The notes under the pieces are model-generated. The model had not been told where the DNA came from, made no database searches, and was given only the letters and a program-made list of their open reading frames with translations. From contig WACJ01000098.1 in assembly GCA_008973525.1 (NCBI GenBank), forward strand, positions 1,045,079-1,109,078: DNA of 64,000 bases. Direction: 5' to 3'. The position numbers and the translations under genes were made by a program. This document shows positions 23,916 through 33,959 of the stretch, piece after piece. This DNA is from Stenopsyche tienmushanensis. Taxonomy: Eukaryota; Arthropoda; Insecta; Trichoptera; Stenopsychidae. How positions within the stretch are numbered: the first letter of the stretch is position 1; each line of letters opens with the position of its first letter.

Positions 23916-24530
23916 ATACAAGGTGTTTTGCACAAAGACCGATTTTTTTTTCGGGGATTAGGGAGGTCTTTTGCTACATTTCATAGATCTTATATCTTAA
24001 GTATCAGGGTTGCCGAAATAGATTTTCTTTTTTGAAATTTTGAAAAAAAAATACCCAAAATTTCCTTTTAAATCATCATAACTTTTTTATCTGTGGTTGT
24101 AATAGCATAAAGTAACTGTTTTTGTGTTTAAAATGTATTTTTTCTTTAAATGAAATGATTACTGTGTGCAATTAGTTTAAAGAAAATTACTTCTGAACTT
24201 CCAAAGTCACACAACATGTGCAAACGAATGAGAAATATCAATTTTTAAATTCCATAAACAATAAATTAATAACTATGTTGAACTTAGTTTATTTTAAAAA
24301 CTTTCCTAAATTATTATTTTTCTAACAATATGCTACATGAACGTCATACAAATCATTTAATAAGTCGTTAAATTTAAAGAGGTCCCAGTTTGGCAGGGTC
24401 AGGGTTAAGAAAATATTTTTAATGTTTTTATTAAATTTATTTATATTTGATCAAATTGGCCACCTTTTCGTTATTTCAACTGTACTTATTCTATATTATT
24501 TCGATTAGGATTTTTTATGTGGGCACCTTT
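23916..24530 (+). repeat. left inverted repeat of a long-TIR transposon
   Basis: This starts ATACAAGGTGTTTTGCA and matches, in inverted orientation, 33430-33947, which ends TGCAAAACACCCTGTAC. Shared internal blocks include GCAAACGAATGAGAAATATCAA-like and CTTAGTTTAKTTTT-like sequence, CATACAAATC followed by AATAAGTCGTTAAATTT, and GGGCACCT near the inner end. ACAGGGTGTTTTGCA-type ends occur in insect transposons whose transposase has the SDLTPLDFF motif, which lies immediately inside this repeat (24540-24650). The right partner lacks about 115 bases present here. Confidence 0.75.
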
Positions 24531-24534
24531 GCTT

Positions 24535-24660
24535 GACCTTCAGATCTGACACCACTGGATTTTTTTGTTTGGGGACGTACCCTATGCCGTGGCTGGCACG
24601 GTCTTCTGACCTGACACCATTGGATTTATTTATCTAGGGGCGTGTAAATGAATCAATTTA
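24535..24660 (+). pseudogene. transposase catalytic-motif remnant, two 65-base units
   Basis: Two copies of a transposase motif (…SDLTPLDFF/L…) lie 65 bases apart (CTGACACC at 24546 and 24611). The second runs on into a conceptual GRVNESIYESV, as expected just after the motif, but with a stop (TAG) replacing the usual Trp of FxWG. The motif holds the last acidic catalytic residue region of an IS630/Tc1-type DDE transposase. The same 65-base unit is amplified at 33145-33425. No intact gene remains. Confidence 0.65.
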
Positions 24661-24934
24661 CGAAAGTGTCCATATACATTTTTAATTTTATTTCTTTCAT
24701 TTTATACATTTTAAAAAAAGGCAATATAAAAGCTTGAACTTTAGGCCGGTTCTCTTATAATATTTAAAAATATGCGATTGATATCCGGTTTATTAATATT
24801 TTATTGAAAAAATAAGGGGCTAATAATAAATGAAAAATAATAGTCGTAGGACTTGTAGTAATCGTAGGACTAAATTTAAAAAATAATATATAGGATCATC
24901 CAAATATAACGTCTAGATGTTATCTCGAGTTGTG

Positions 24935-25225
24935 TGACATGAAACGCCATAAAAAGAGTCTCTTATCTAAATAACTATTTATTCCACACGATAAAGAGAG
25001 AGAGAGAGATCTGACTGCAGGAAGGACGACCTCCCGACTCCCGCCTCCGTGCAAGAAGCGATCCGTCGGTATGCAGGTGCAATGTCTCCGTAGGGCCACA
25101 AGAGATGGCGCTGTTAAAATAACACATTGGACCTGAAGAGAGACGGAAGATGTCGCTGTTAACCTAGTGAATTAAATCTGCTCAGATTAACAGCGCTATT
25201 ACGTTGAGATGGTAAATCGCCCATG
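24935..25225 (+). repeat. GA-rich dispersed repeat, copy 4
   Basis: This has AACTATTTATTCCACACGA, the (GA)n run at about 24997-25009, CTGACTGCAGGAAGGACGAC, then a deletion of the ACCGAC...GCGCGT part, then GATCCGTCGGTATGCAGGTG, AAGAGATGGCGCTGTTAAAA, ACGGAAGATGTCGCTGTTAA and the closing TTAAATCTGCTCAGATTAAC block. Its closest relative in the window is the copy at 30.6 kb. Confidence 0.8.
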
Positions 25226-25229
25226 CTGC

Positions 25230-26035
25230 AATAAGTTTGGTTTTCATATATTGTAGTACCCGCACAAAGCTTATACATTATTTTCATATCGATAGATTAC
25301 ACTAGATCGGGGGTGGGAATGTATATTGCTAATAATGCATTTATGAAAAATAATAGGGGATCAAAATTGTCGCATAAATAATCATAAAAGCATATTTTTG
25401 CTTTTAAACGACCAATTCAATTTTGTTGCATATCCCCAGGGCATCGTTTAATGATAACAGCTGTAATTGCATTTCAAATTGAAGAGATATACACAAAATG
25501 ATGCAACTGAGCCATTATCAATATATATATATATGGATATACGAGCCATAAAGTCGAGGGAAAGAATATAGTTCAACCACTTTTCTTCGATGGCCACTGC
25601 ACGACCGCTGCAATTAAACATTATTGCACCCCATAAAATGTTACGCGATAATTCCAATGCAAGAGCTTGTGATGTTTGCAGCTAGCCGCCATATATTATG
25701 CTTCCCATTGTCTTTTTCCACCATCTATGAGCACACATAATCAATAAATAATGCGAAAGAGGTCACCTTGAATGCAAAGACAAGCCATAAAACACACTTC
25801 GCCTCTTGATTGTTACATATTTTCGTGCTAATCAAAAGGTTTTCATTACGAAACCTTCAACGGGGTTTCCGAATACGCCTTATTTATTGCTAATATAAAA
25901 GAATTTCGATTCGAAAATATAATTCTATTCGATATCCACCGCGGTCATAAATATTATTGGCGTGAGTAAATCGATCAAGTAATTGTGATACATTCGATCA
26001 TTGGATATACGATTCCATGCTTGACTCCCCGCTGA
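25230..26035. other. non-coding interval
   Basis: No exon is supported. An AT microsatellite lies at 25521-25534. The segment 25560-25870 is somewhat GC-richer. The 69-residue minus-strand frame at 25448-25657 has no recognisable domain. Confidence 0.4.
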
Positions 26036-26040
26036 TTTAT

Positions 26041-26491
26041 CAGGGCTTTGAACCGTTATTTTTTTATTTCGGTTTTAGATTAAAAAAAACCGGTTTTCGA
26101 TTTAGCTTCCATTCAAGAACATGTCTAGAATTTTAGAGTTATTGAATAATGACAAAAGTTTGTTTGTATGTAATGCGCTGCCATACCGTTCATCAGATTG
26201 CAATAAAACTTCGTCCACTTATTGCTTAGAACTGCGCAAGTAATATAGACATAGTTTTATATACCAAAGTAAAATAAAATGTTTGTTCGTATTTAATGCG
26301 CTGCCATACCGTTCATTCGATTGCAATAAAACTTTGCCAACTTATTGTTTGTATTTTCTTTAATAACTTAGATATAGTATAATCAACTTACGGTAGATCT
26401 TAAAAAAACTTGATCTTGGCGCAAACAGGTTCAGTTCTAATAAAAATAACGGTTTTATCGGTTTAGGATTCAGTTCCGATTCGAAGCCCTG
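26041..26491. mobile_element. hAT-type MITE with Helitron pieces inside
   Basis: The left end reads CAGGGCTTTGAACCGTTATT and the right end, reverse-complemented, reads CAGGGCTTCGAATCGGAACTG, an inverted repeat typical of hAT-type MITEs. Sub-terminal CGGTTTT/AAAACCG repeats lie inside both ends. The 8-base flanks (TGATTTAT and AATTTTAA) do not match, so a target duplication is not preserved. The middle (about 26155-26378) is Helitron-like sequence of family H, so a Helitron piece landed inside, or was captured by, the hAT-type element. Confidence 0.75.
26155..26378 (+). mobile_element. Helitron-like element, family H, doubled 5' end
   Basis: Two successive copies of the block GCGCTGCCATACCGTTCATY-AGATTGCAATAAAACTT-type sequence lie about 120 bases apart, each preceded by a TTTGTTYGTATKTAATGCG-type start. 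The doubled arrangement matches that of 16390-16517 on the other strand, including the intervening GCGCAAG/CGCGCAA region. The element is cut short before the GAGACG block. Confidence 0.65.
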
Positions 26492-26494
26492 AAT

Positions 26495-27690
26495 TTTAAG
26501 CTGATTGTAGGCAAATGTTCTTAGTTCAAACGATAAATTAAAAAAGCACACAAACCCCATAATTAAAACCAATATGGTCGCATTATTCAATGATACGTGT
26601 CACAATACAGCTCGGTGGGCTTAATTTTAATGACCTAAGTTGTTATATTAGTCATTTTCGCTTTATAATTCACGACATCATAACAATTACCTCAACATTT
26701 CGATATTATTCCAAGACTATATATAGTTACAATCTATAAATCAATATGTGGTAAACGGTGATTAGGGCACCCATTAGGCTTTATTATACGATATATGGAC
26801 TCACGTATAGCATTTCACCACCATAGACACAACATCTATGAATTTTCGTATTGTTTTGATAAAATATTTTCAGGAAGCTCGTGTATTCATATATATATAT
26901 ATATATTTTAAATATATAGGAAGTATTGTTTGCTTGATACTATTGAATGTGTTTTGAGAATTTGCAACGTTCGATAAATAATAAGTTGAAATATGATCGA
27001 ATGCGTGTAATATGTGGCAAATAAATCAGAAACAAAATGACTTCAAGGCACAATATAATTAATTCGGCCGTATTGTACTGGTATCATAATATCGTACAAA
27101 CAACGAGTATCATACGTATAATTAATTTTAGGTAATTTTCAATAAAAGCTAATAAATTCGATAACGATTAGCATATCTAGCTCACGTCGCTTAAAAACTG
27201 GTTTGATTTTTATAGCAATTTTTTCGATATAATATGAATTTCTGCAGATTTATTGAATGATTTTGTATGATTGATAATGCTGAACACTTACATTGTAGGA
27301 AATTTTAAAAATATTTTCATTTTATTTAAGATAATAATGATTAATAGCTTTACTATGACATTTTTTTATTAGCAATATATTCTGATTTTTGAAGCTTTCT
27401 TCAGCAATATCTTGAGTTCTATGGTGAAGTTTTAATAAATTGCAATCTTTTTTACATATTCTAGCAAAATGGTCGTATCATTTTGTTCATGAAATCTGCA
27501 CAGCACAAAATCCAAGCGTATTGAACAAAAGATTTCCAGAAACTGCGAATAATGTTTTGACAAAAAAGTTTTTCGTCGTAGAAAATGTAGATTTTATTGT
27601 TAAAATGAAGCCAAATGATCAGTCTCGTTATTTAATAGCCATGCCTTAAACTTTCTTTAAATGATGGAAAAACGTTTTTATAAAATTATT
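26495..27690. other. non-coding interval
   Basis: AT-rich. An AT microsatellite lies at about 26889-26908. No exon or bounded element is seen; the reading frame at 27440-27649 (69 residues) has no recognisable domain. Confidence 0.4.
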
Positions 27691-27695
27691 GTTAA

Positions 27696-27925
27696 CTTAT
27701 ATATAAAAATCAATGTTTATTTGTTCATATTTTATGCGCTGCAATACCGTTCATTCGATTGCGTTGAATTTTTGAGGAGTTGTTGTGCGTAACTTTGCGA
27801 ATGTTATAGGATAAATACAAATATTGTTTTTTATGCGAGACGTTTAGCGGATGCACAATGTTAGCGCATATTGGTCTGGTGAAATGAAAATTGGACCGCA
27901 GGGACGGGGAAAAAAATGATGCGTC
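27696..27925 (+). mobile_element. Helitron-like element, family H, with intact-looking 5' end
   Basis: It starts CTTATATATAAAAATCAATG, then GCGCTGCAATACCGTTCATT, and ends in the GCGAGACGTTTAGCGGATGC block and GTTAGCGCATATTGGTCTGG. Compared with the 62.8-kb copy the centre is diverged (TTGAGGAGTTGTTGTGCG). The ATATATAAAAAT start supports the Helitron assignment. No Helitron hairpin was found immediately downstream. Confidence 0.6.
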
Positions 27926-27929
27926 GATC

Positions 27930-29318
27930 TTTGAGGCGGGAACGAGTGCGTTCATGCTTTTGGATCCTAGCTCTTTAAACTCATAGCAATTTTATCAATT
28001 AATCATCGTTGTTTATAAATTTATTATGCTGATAAATTGCTCATTATTATAATATTTTATTTGACGCTAATTATGCCTTAAAACTTTTGGGTTTTCGCTT
28101 TGTTTTCCCGACTATAAACCACAAGTTGATTTATCAAATGCTAAAGGCTTTAGTGTTGGAAATTTGCATCAACTTCTTGTAGTAACATCGTAAGGATTAA
28201 GCCATGCTAATGCTCAGGTGCTTTCATAGGTGCTTTTATTTTACGGAAGTCTTCCAAGGTTTGAATAGTAGCATGCTTGTAGGTATTTCTATTACTGACA
28301 TTATAATATTAAATTATGAGTTTAATTTCAATATTTAAATAAATTTAGTAAAATGTATAATATTAGGGTGCATTTTTGAACAATTGATTAGGATACTGTG
28401 CAACATATCACTCAATAAGTTCGTAGAATTTTAGTGTTATACCTTGCCTTCATATTAGTACGTTGAAGGATAGTCAACATAAGCACAATGTTAGTAAATT
28501 AAGTATGATTATATGTAACAAAGTAATATTATGTTGTCATATTGTAATTGTTTAACTGAAGACTTGTCAATTGAATTGTGTATTTGCATTGGGTTGTTAA
28601 AGATGTTCATCCAACAACAGCAATGCAAACGTCTGCAAGTATTCACCTCACGTCTCCCATTCAGCAAAAAGAGCATAAACTAGAAAGAAGTATCCGATGT
28701 AGAAATTTCATAACCCAGCACTACAAGGAATATCACAACAAAATATTTCAGATAAGATCCGAGTTGAATATAAATTCAGAGCCACATCCGACGAGTTTTG
28801 CCTCATTAGTTTTCCGACTCCAGAGAGAGAGAGAGATGTTCTCATCAGGTACACAAATATTTTTCGTTCGCCTCTTCTGTGCGACGTCTCAAATGGAAAA
28901 TAACGAGTGAGCTGCATTTTGCATCCAGGGATGCATTTTGCATGTTTTTATGACCAGAATAAATACCGGAATAATTGCTTCCGTTCGTAATTGGGGCTTT
29001 GTACGTGCTTTAAATTAATTTCATAATAATCCACGGTAGCATTTTGGGAGACAAAAAGTGTTTCGCACCACTCGTTTTAATCGTGTGTCGCAATTAAAAT
29101 CGCACTCTTCAACGACTCGTAATCAACTCTCAACAACGGGAATATTTTCGAGCACTCCCGTGGGTCATCCTGTATTTTTAAAAAGGAGATTAGCACAATT
29201 GAAAAGCTTCTATGTTAATAATACATGCGATGAACTTGCGTCCAAAACAATCCGAATAAAATTTTAACAAAATTCTTTATACTGATATCATTCACCATAT
29301 GAAGAATTTTCAACGCAT
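27930..29318. other. non-coding interval
   Basis: No exon is supported. The 110-residue frame at 28578-28910 (plus strand) is the longest plus-strand frame of this interval but has no recognisable domain and crosses an AGAGAG run. The block 28915-29270 is GC-richer and free of the listed repeats. Confidence 0.4.
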
Positions 29319-29323
29319 ATTAA

Positions 29324-29869
29324 CCTGTATGGGAGTACTATCGGAAATATCCGTTTTGACCGTTTATTCAGAAAGAGCACTCTTGTGCATTGAAGCTCCG
29401 AGGCGGACAGAGACAGAGAGAACTTAGCGCAGTTCGGGAGACTGAGACGGAGAGCTTCTTCATATGCATCGCATGATTTTATAGATCGTTGAGCCCAAAT
29501 TTATCGACTTATAATGATTTCGATTTCAAGTGTGTTATTTGTTTACGCAAATAAATGACCGAATATTGTGTGTTATCGAGAGTGTTTGTTTATTTAACTG
29601 CTTGCCGTTCTTCGCTGCGTGTTGAATGAGTCTTTGTTCAATTATCATTTCCTTCTAAAGGAGGAGCAAATGAATCGATTTTTTGTGCATTTTTTATGTA
29701 AAGAAATGACGTGGTCTTGTATTCACTATCAAGTGTTCATTTACAATTGACTCTGCCTCGAATTGAAGATTGTCTTACGCTGATTAGGAGCTGACATAAA
29801 GTAATCGGTGTAAAGCGATTATGACAACAACGACTTCATTCATTTTAAATTTGCTCACTAACGAAAAGG
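29324..29869 (-). mobile_element. TTAA-flanked non-autonomous element, family A (inverted copy)
   Basis: A 546-base minus-strand copy of the element at 1717-2192, flanked exactly by TTAA at 29320-29323 and 29870-29873. Shared blocks include GTGAGCAAATTTAAAATSGA, CATCAACGAC/CGTTGTTG-region sequence, the TCAATTCGAGGCA...CAATTGTAAAT block and ACAAGAGTRCTCTTTCTGAA. It is 70 bases longer than the first copy. Two copies that are both precisely bounded by TTAA make the family and its target choice secure. Confidence 0.8.
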
Positions 29870-30609
29870 TTAAATAAGTCTATGAAAAATATCTCAGAAG
29901 ATTCAAAGCTCCGTAAGAAAATCCTAAGCACATTAACTGCAGGGGAATTTTGCATGCATTTATATCCTGACTTATATAAAATGTGACAAATAATATTTAA
30001 ATATGTTCTCAAGATAATACTCACCAAATATTCCACCAACAATATAGATTTGATTGGAAAAAATATTTCCAAAAATTAAATACAGGGAGCGACAGGGAAA
30101 CTTCCGTATTTAAAATGCATACTTTTAAGCAACAGTTGTTTTAAAAAGAGTAAGCGTTCGCTTATTTAAAAGAGCAGGATCTAACATTTTTTGTCATGTA
30201 AGATTAGTAACAATCATACAATAAACAAGGGAGGAGTGTGCGTTCGCCTTAGAGGCGTATTTTTCAAGCATCCGTTTGACCATCGCCATATTCAGGAAAC
30301 TGTCAGAAATATCAAAAAAAAAAGCAATCATCATCAACTTGCACTTGTGTTTACAATACGTCTTTTTTAAGCAACAAGATATTTTTTCATCTTAAATTCA
30401 AATAATTGAAGCATAGTCTCGTTATTTAATAGCCAAGCTTCGTATATCAAATAGTTGAATACTTGTGAAATATCAAGTATTTTTATAGTGAAATATCATA
30501 AATCATCGCATATCCATTATTAGATATTGATAATATTCATCTACTTCAAGGGATAATAATATATCAGGTCAGTCCATAAGTTCATGCGCATTTTTGAGAT
30601 TTTTTTAAT

Positions 30610-30965
30610 AGTGCATATAAAACGTGTCGAATAGAAAGACTCTCTTCTCTAAATAACTATTTATTCCAAATGAGAGAAAGAGAGAGATCTGGCTGCAGGA
30701 AGGACGACCTCCCGCAGTCAAGGCTAACCGACGATTCTCCCGAATTTCGCCTCCTGCGCGTTACTATCCAACCATCAGCGGTGCACGCGCAAGAAGCGAT
30801 CCGTAGGTATGCAGATGCAATGTCTCCGTAGTGCCCCAAGAGATGGCGCTGTTAAAATAGCACATTACACTTGAAGAGAGACGGAAGATATCGCTGTTAA
30901 TCTGGCGAATTAAATCTGCACAAATTAACAATGCTACTACGTGGGGATGATAAATCGCTCCACGC
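30610..30965 (+). repeat. GA-rich dispersed repeat, copy 5 (one of the most complete)
   Basis: This runs from GTGTCGAATAGAAAGACTCT through AACTATTTATTCCAAATGAG, the (GA)n run, GCTGCAGGAAGGACGACC, GGTGCACGCGCAAGAAGCG, AGATGGCGCTGTTAAAATAG, ACGGAAGATATCGCTGTTAA and TGCACAAATTAACAATGC. It serves as the best local reference for the family. The unit contains a twofold echo (GCTGTTAAAAT and GCTGTTAAT) about 50 bases apart. No terminal inverted repeat, tail or coding sequence is evident, so its class is unresolved. Confidence 0.8.
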
Positions 30966-31047
30966 TACATATCATTGGATAAAATGTTAAATCGTGTTTT
31001 ATTTAAAATATTTAAAAAAGATTATTAATTGTCTCTGTATCACTGGA

Positions 31048-31074
31048 GTGTGCCCGTAGCATGTGCGGGCATAC
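31048..31074. other. GC-rich stem-loop
   Basis: GTGTGCCCG and CGGGCATAC can pair across a 9-base loop (TAGCATGTG) in an AT-rich setting. Short GC hairpins near a 3' end are a feature of Helitrons, but the CTRR end is not clear here. It lies about 90 bases left of the long palindrome at 31141-31299. Confidence 0.4.
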
Positions 31075-31140
31075 TCATCAAAGGGTCAATGCATTTGTAA
31101 TAATATTTCAAGGATATATATTGATTTATTTCAATAAAGT

Positions 31141-31299
31141 ACATTTGATTACGAGATTAGAAGTGTAATTATTTTACTTATAATGTAAGAGTGACAGCTG
31201 TTTTGCCTTAAAAGGGCATTCTCGAACTGATAAGGCAAAACAGCTGTCACTATTAAATTATAAATATATTTTTTTATTTTCATGCACATAATCAAATGT
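31141..31299. repeat. long imperfect palindrome with a perfect 21-base core
   Basis: The core arms 31190-31210 and 31231-31251 are perfect 21-base reverse complements around a 20-base loop. The pairing continues outward imperfectly: ACATTTGATTA at 31141-31151 pairs exactly with TAATCAAATGT at 31289-31299, and TTATAAT-type sequence between pairs as well. Weaker similarity continues to about 31090 and 31350. Either strand transcribed would fold into a hairpin of about 70 paired bases. It could be a foldback MITE, a hairpin-siRNA source or a microRNA-like precursor. No flanking target duplication was clear. Confidence 0.7.
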
Positions 31300-31359
31300 G
31301 TGTTATTCAAATTTAAAAAATGTATATATGCAATAATTCCAATTTTATAAATTATTGAA

Positions 31360-33140
31360 CAGTTTTTTCGAACTATAATCGATCTGTTCATACAATGTAG
31401 AAAATAATAATGTTGTTAGGAGCTGTGTGTATAACCGTTTGCTCTCGGCGTGAAGCTCATAAATAATAATTGTTTATAATAATTTATGTTCTATCTAACA
31501 GTATAATATAAATTTTCAACACAATCCAGAATATTGATAGCAGTTTGCACTAAATCTAGCATGCTCAATGGCTCCGTGAACAATTTACAATTATAATTAA
31601 TCACTGGCTGCACAATTTTGAAGTTATTTTACATTCATTCGGAGCTTCAAATTAATTCTAAATACAACAGCGCTTACACTGTGAAGGTATTAATTGATTT
31701 GAAAATTGACTCCGGGCTAAATACGCGACCTACCCATAAAATGTGTCCCAGTGCGAACAAAAGCTCGTAATTTAATAACCAACTCCGGACGAACAATTAC
31801 GAACGCCCCTAATTAATCCAGATTTATCATCATCACATTATCGGGCGATAAATTAATGGCATAAATAAAAAATCACATCGCTTAATTAGAATGTCCCATA
31901 AAAAAAAACACCCAGCTCCTATGTAAAAAACACGTCCCGAGGAGCTCGCATCAATTTATCAAGCAAACTTAGAGCGTCGAGTAACTTGACGATAAGCTTA
32001 TATTTTATGACGAACTCGAGAAGAATTATAAGAACACACGAGTGATAAATAATGAACGCGAAAGACTTGACGGATTAATGCTTAATTATGCAAAGAAGTA
32101 CCTGCATACATAAGAATTTGGAATCATCCCTTAAATTCTCTAAACAAATTATTCATTACAATATTTTTATGCATATTTCATAAAGATAAACAATTGTATT
32201 AAAGCAGCCGTATTATATATTTCTGATCATCATCCACCTTGCGACGTCTCTTCGCAAATGCAATAATTGCACACGGGCTAAATAAAAGCCATAAAATATT
32301 ATCTAATATCAAATGTATGCAATTCCCATAAGATTCATAGGATTTGTACTAGATCCAGGATTTAACCCACGATATTGCTGCTTACATTTATTTATACACA
32401 TACATGAGCTAATAGATCTTGTGTGGGAACTTCAGTTCCGTTCTTCGAGAACAAAAGATCAACACGCTAATCGTGATGCACGATCGTACCACCCTTGATA
32501 TACGAGAAAAATCCTATTAAACCTATTATTGAATTTGCAGGAAATCTCAAACTCGGGACCTCGTTCCCAATATGGTCCGCGAATGTTCAAATAGATCACG
32601 AAATCGATGATGATTGAATCCAATTAGGCGAAGATCTTGGTATTGAACTTTCAGAGCGTTTGGGTTGTATAAGAGTAAGGTCTCTATTATCTCAATACTA
32701 ATGTTTATAATTAGAATCTAAATTATAATTTCACAGACGTTAGATCGCTGCGTTTTTTAAGCTTTGTGCATAATAAACTACAAATTTGATTCGATGTAAA
32801 ATTAAAAAAAAAGATTTATTATTTAAGTATGTAATTTTATATGAACAGACAGACATACATCCATCCGCATATACTTATATACATTAATTTTTTTTTCAAT
32901 TTTTAAATCTAACTGATCCGCGAAAGAAATTTTGCTCAAGAAGGGGTCCATGAAAGAAAAAATTGCCCAAGAAAGGGTTTGCGGACCACATAATTTAAGA
33001 TTTGCTGTTTTAGATCATTGCATGCATTTATACGAAGGCGATTCAAATATAACCCCTTAGTTTTATAGTATATTTTTTTCAGAAATATTTAAAATACAAA
33101 TGGAATATCTTATTTATCTAAATAAATCATAAGAAACATT
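31360..33140. other. non-coding interval with a homeodomain-site-rich block
   Basis: The block 31680-32060 is GC-richer, lacks the catalogued repeats and is dense in TAATTA, AATTAAT and ATAAA sites, which are homeodomain-type targets, so it may be an enhancer. The remainder is AT-rich with no supported feature. Confidence 0.4.
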
Positions 33141-33144
33141 TTTT

Positions 33145-33425
33145 TGTCTGAGAACGTGCCCTTTTCCGTGGCTCGCACGATTTCCAGATTTGATACCTCT
33201 GGATTTCTTTACCTGGGGACGTACCCTATTTCATGGCTCGCACGGTCTTCTGATCTGACACCACTGGATTTCTTTGCCTGGGGACGTACCCTATTTCATA
33301 GCTCGCATGGTTTCCAGATCTGACACCACTAGATTTCTTTATCTGGAGACGTGCCCTATTCCGTGGCTCGCACGGTCTTCTGATCTGAGACCACTGGATT
33401 TCTTTGTCTATAGGGACGTGTAAAA
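33145..33425 (+). repeat. 65-base tandem array built on a transposase catalytic motif
   Basis: GCTCGCAYGG-type sequence starts at 33171, 33236, 33301 and 33366, exactly 65 bases apart, with a partial unit before the first. In one frame a unit reads WLARSSDLTPLDFFAWGRT, the signature around the last catalytic Asp of an IS630/Tc1-type DDE transposase. Since 65 is not a multiple of three, the copies cannot be read as one protein. The array is therefore a minisatellite grown from a coding motif. The same period occurs in the two-unit remnant at 24535-24660. Confidence 0.85.
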
Positions 33426-33429
33426 AAAA

Positions 33430-33947
33430 AAATTTTGACGACAGAGGTGCCCAGAAAAGAAATCCTAATTAAAAAAATAATCGCTCCCGGCAAACTGGTA
33501 ACTCTTCAAATTTAACGACTTATTGAACGATTTGTATGACATGGAGCATATCGTTGGAAAGAGTATGGATCTAGATTTTTTTTTAAAACTAAACTAAGTT
33601 CAAAATAATAATCATTTTTTTGTTTAAAGTATTGTATTTAGAAGTTGACATTTCTCATTCGTTTGCACATTTTTTGTGACTTTGGAAGCTCAGAAGTATT
33701 TTTTTTAAGCCAATTGCATAAAATAATGATTTATTTAGTTAAAAAATATATTGCAGAATACAAAACAGTTATTTTGTGTTATTGCGATTACAGATTAAAG
33801 TTATGATGATTTTTTAAAAATGTTAAAAAAAAAATCTATTTTGACAACCCTGACACTTACGACACAGAGTCTATATGTGAAACGTATCAAATTACCCCCT
33901 TAATCCCCAAAAATAAATTGTCTGTCAATATGCAAAACACCCTGTAC
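33430..33947 (-). repeat. right inverted repeat of a long-TIR transposon
   Basis: The inverted partner of 23916-24530, ending TGCAAAACACCCTGTAC. It keeps GAGGTGCCC at its inner edge, then the CCGGCAAACTGG...TTAACGACTTATT block, CTCATTCGTTTGCACATTTT and the outer TIR. It lacks about 115 bases of the left partner. The seven bases just outside each outer end are identical (AATTTAT at 23909-23915 and 33948-33954), as expected for a target duplication if the two repeats bound one unit. Confidence 0.7.
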
Positions 33948-33959
33948 AATTTATTGATA

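Noticed and set aside
28578..28910. 110-residue plus-strand frame
   Set aside because: No recognisable domain, it crosses a GA run, and the overlapping minus-strand frame is nearly as long. No matching splice sites were seen.
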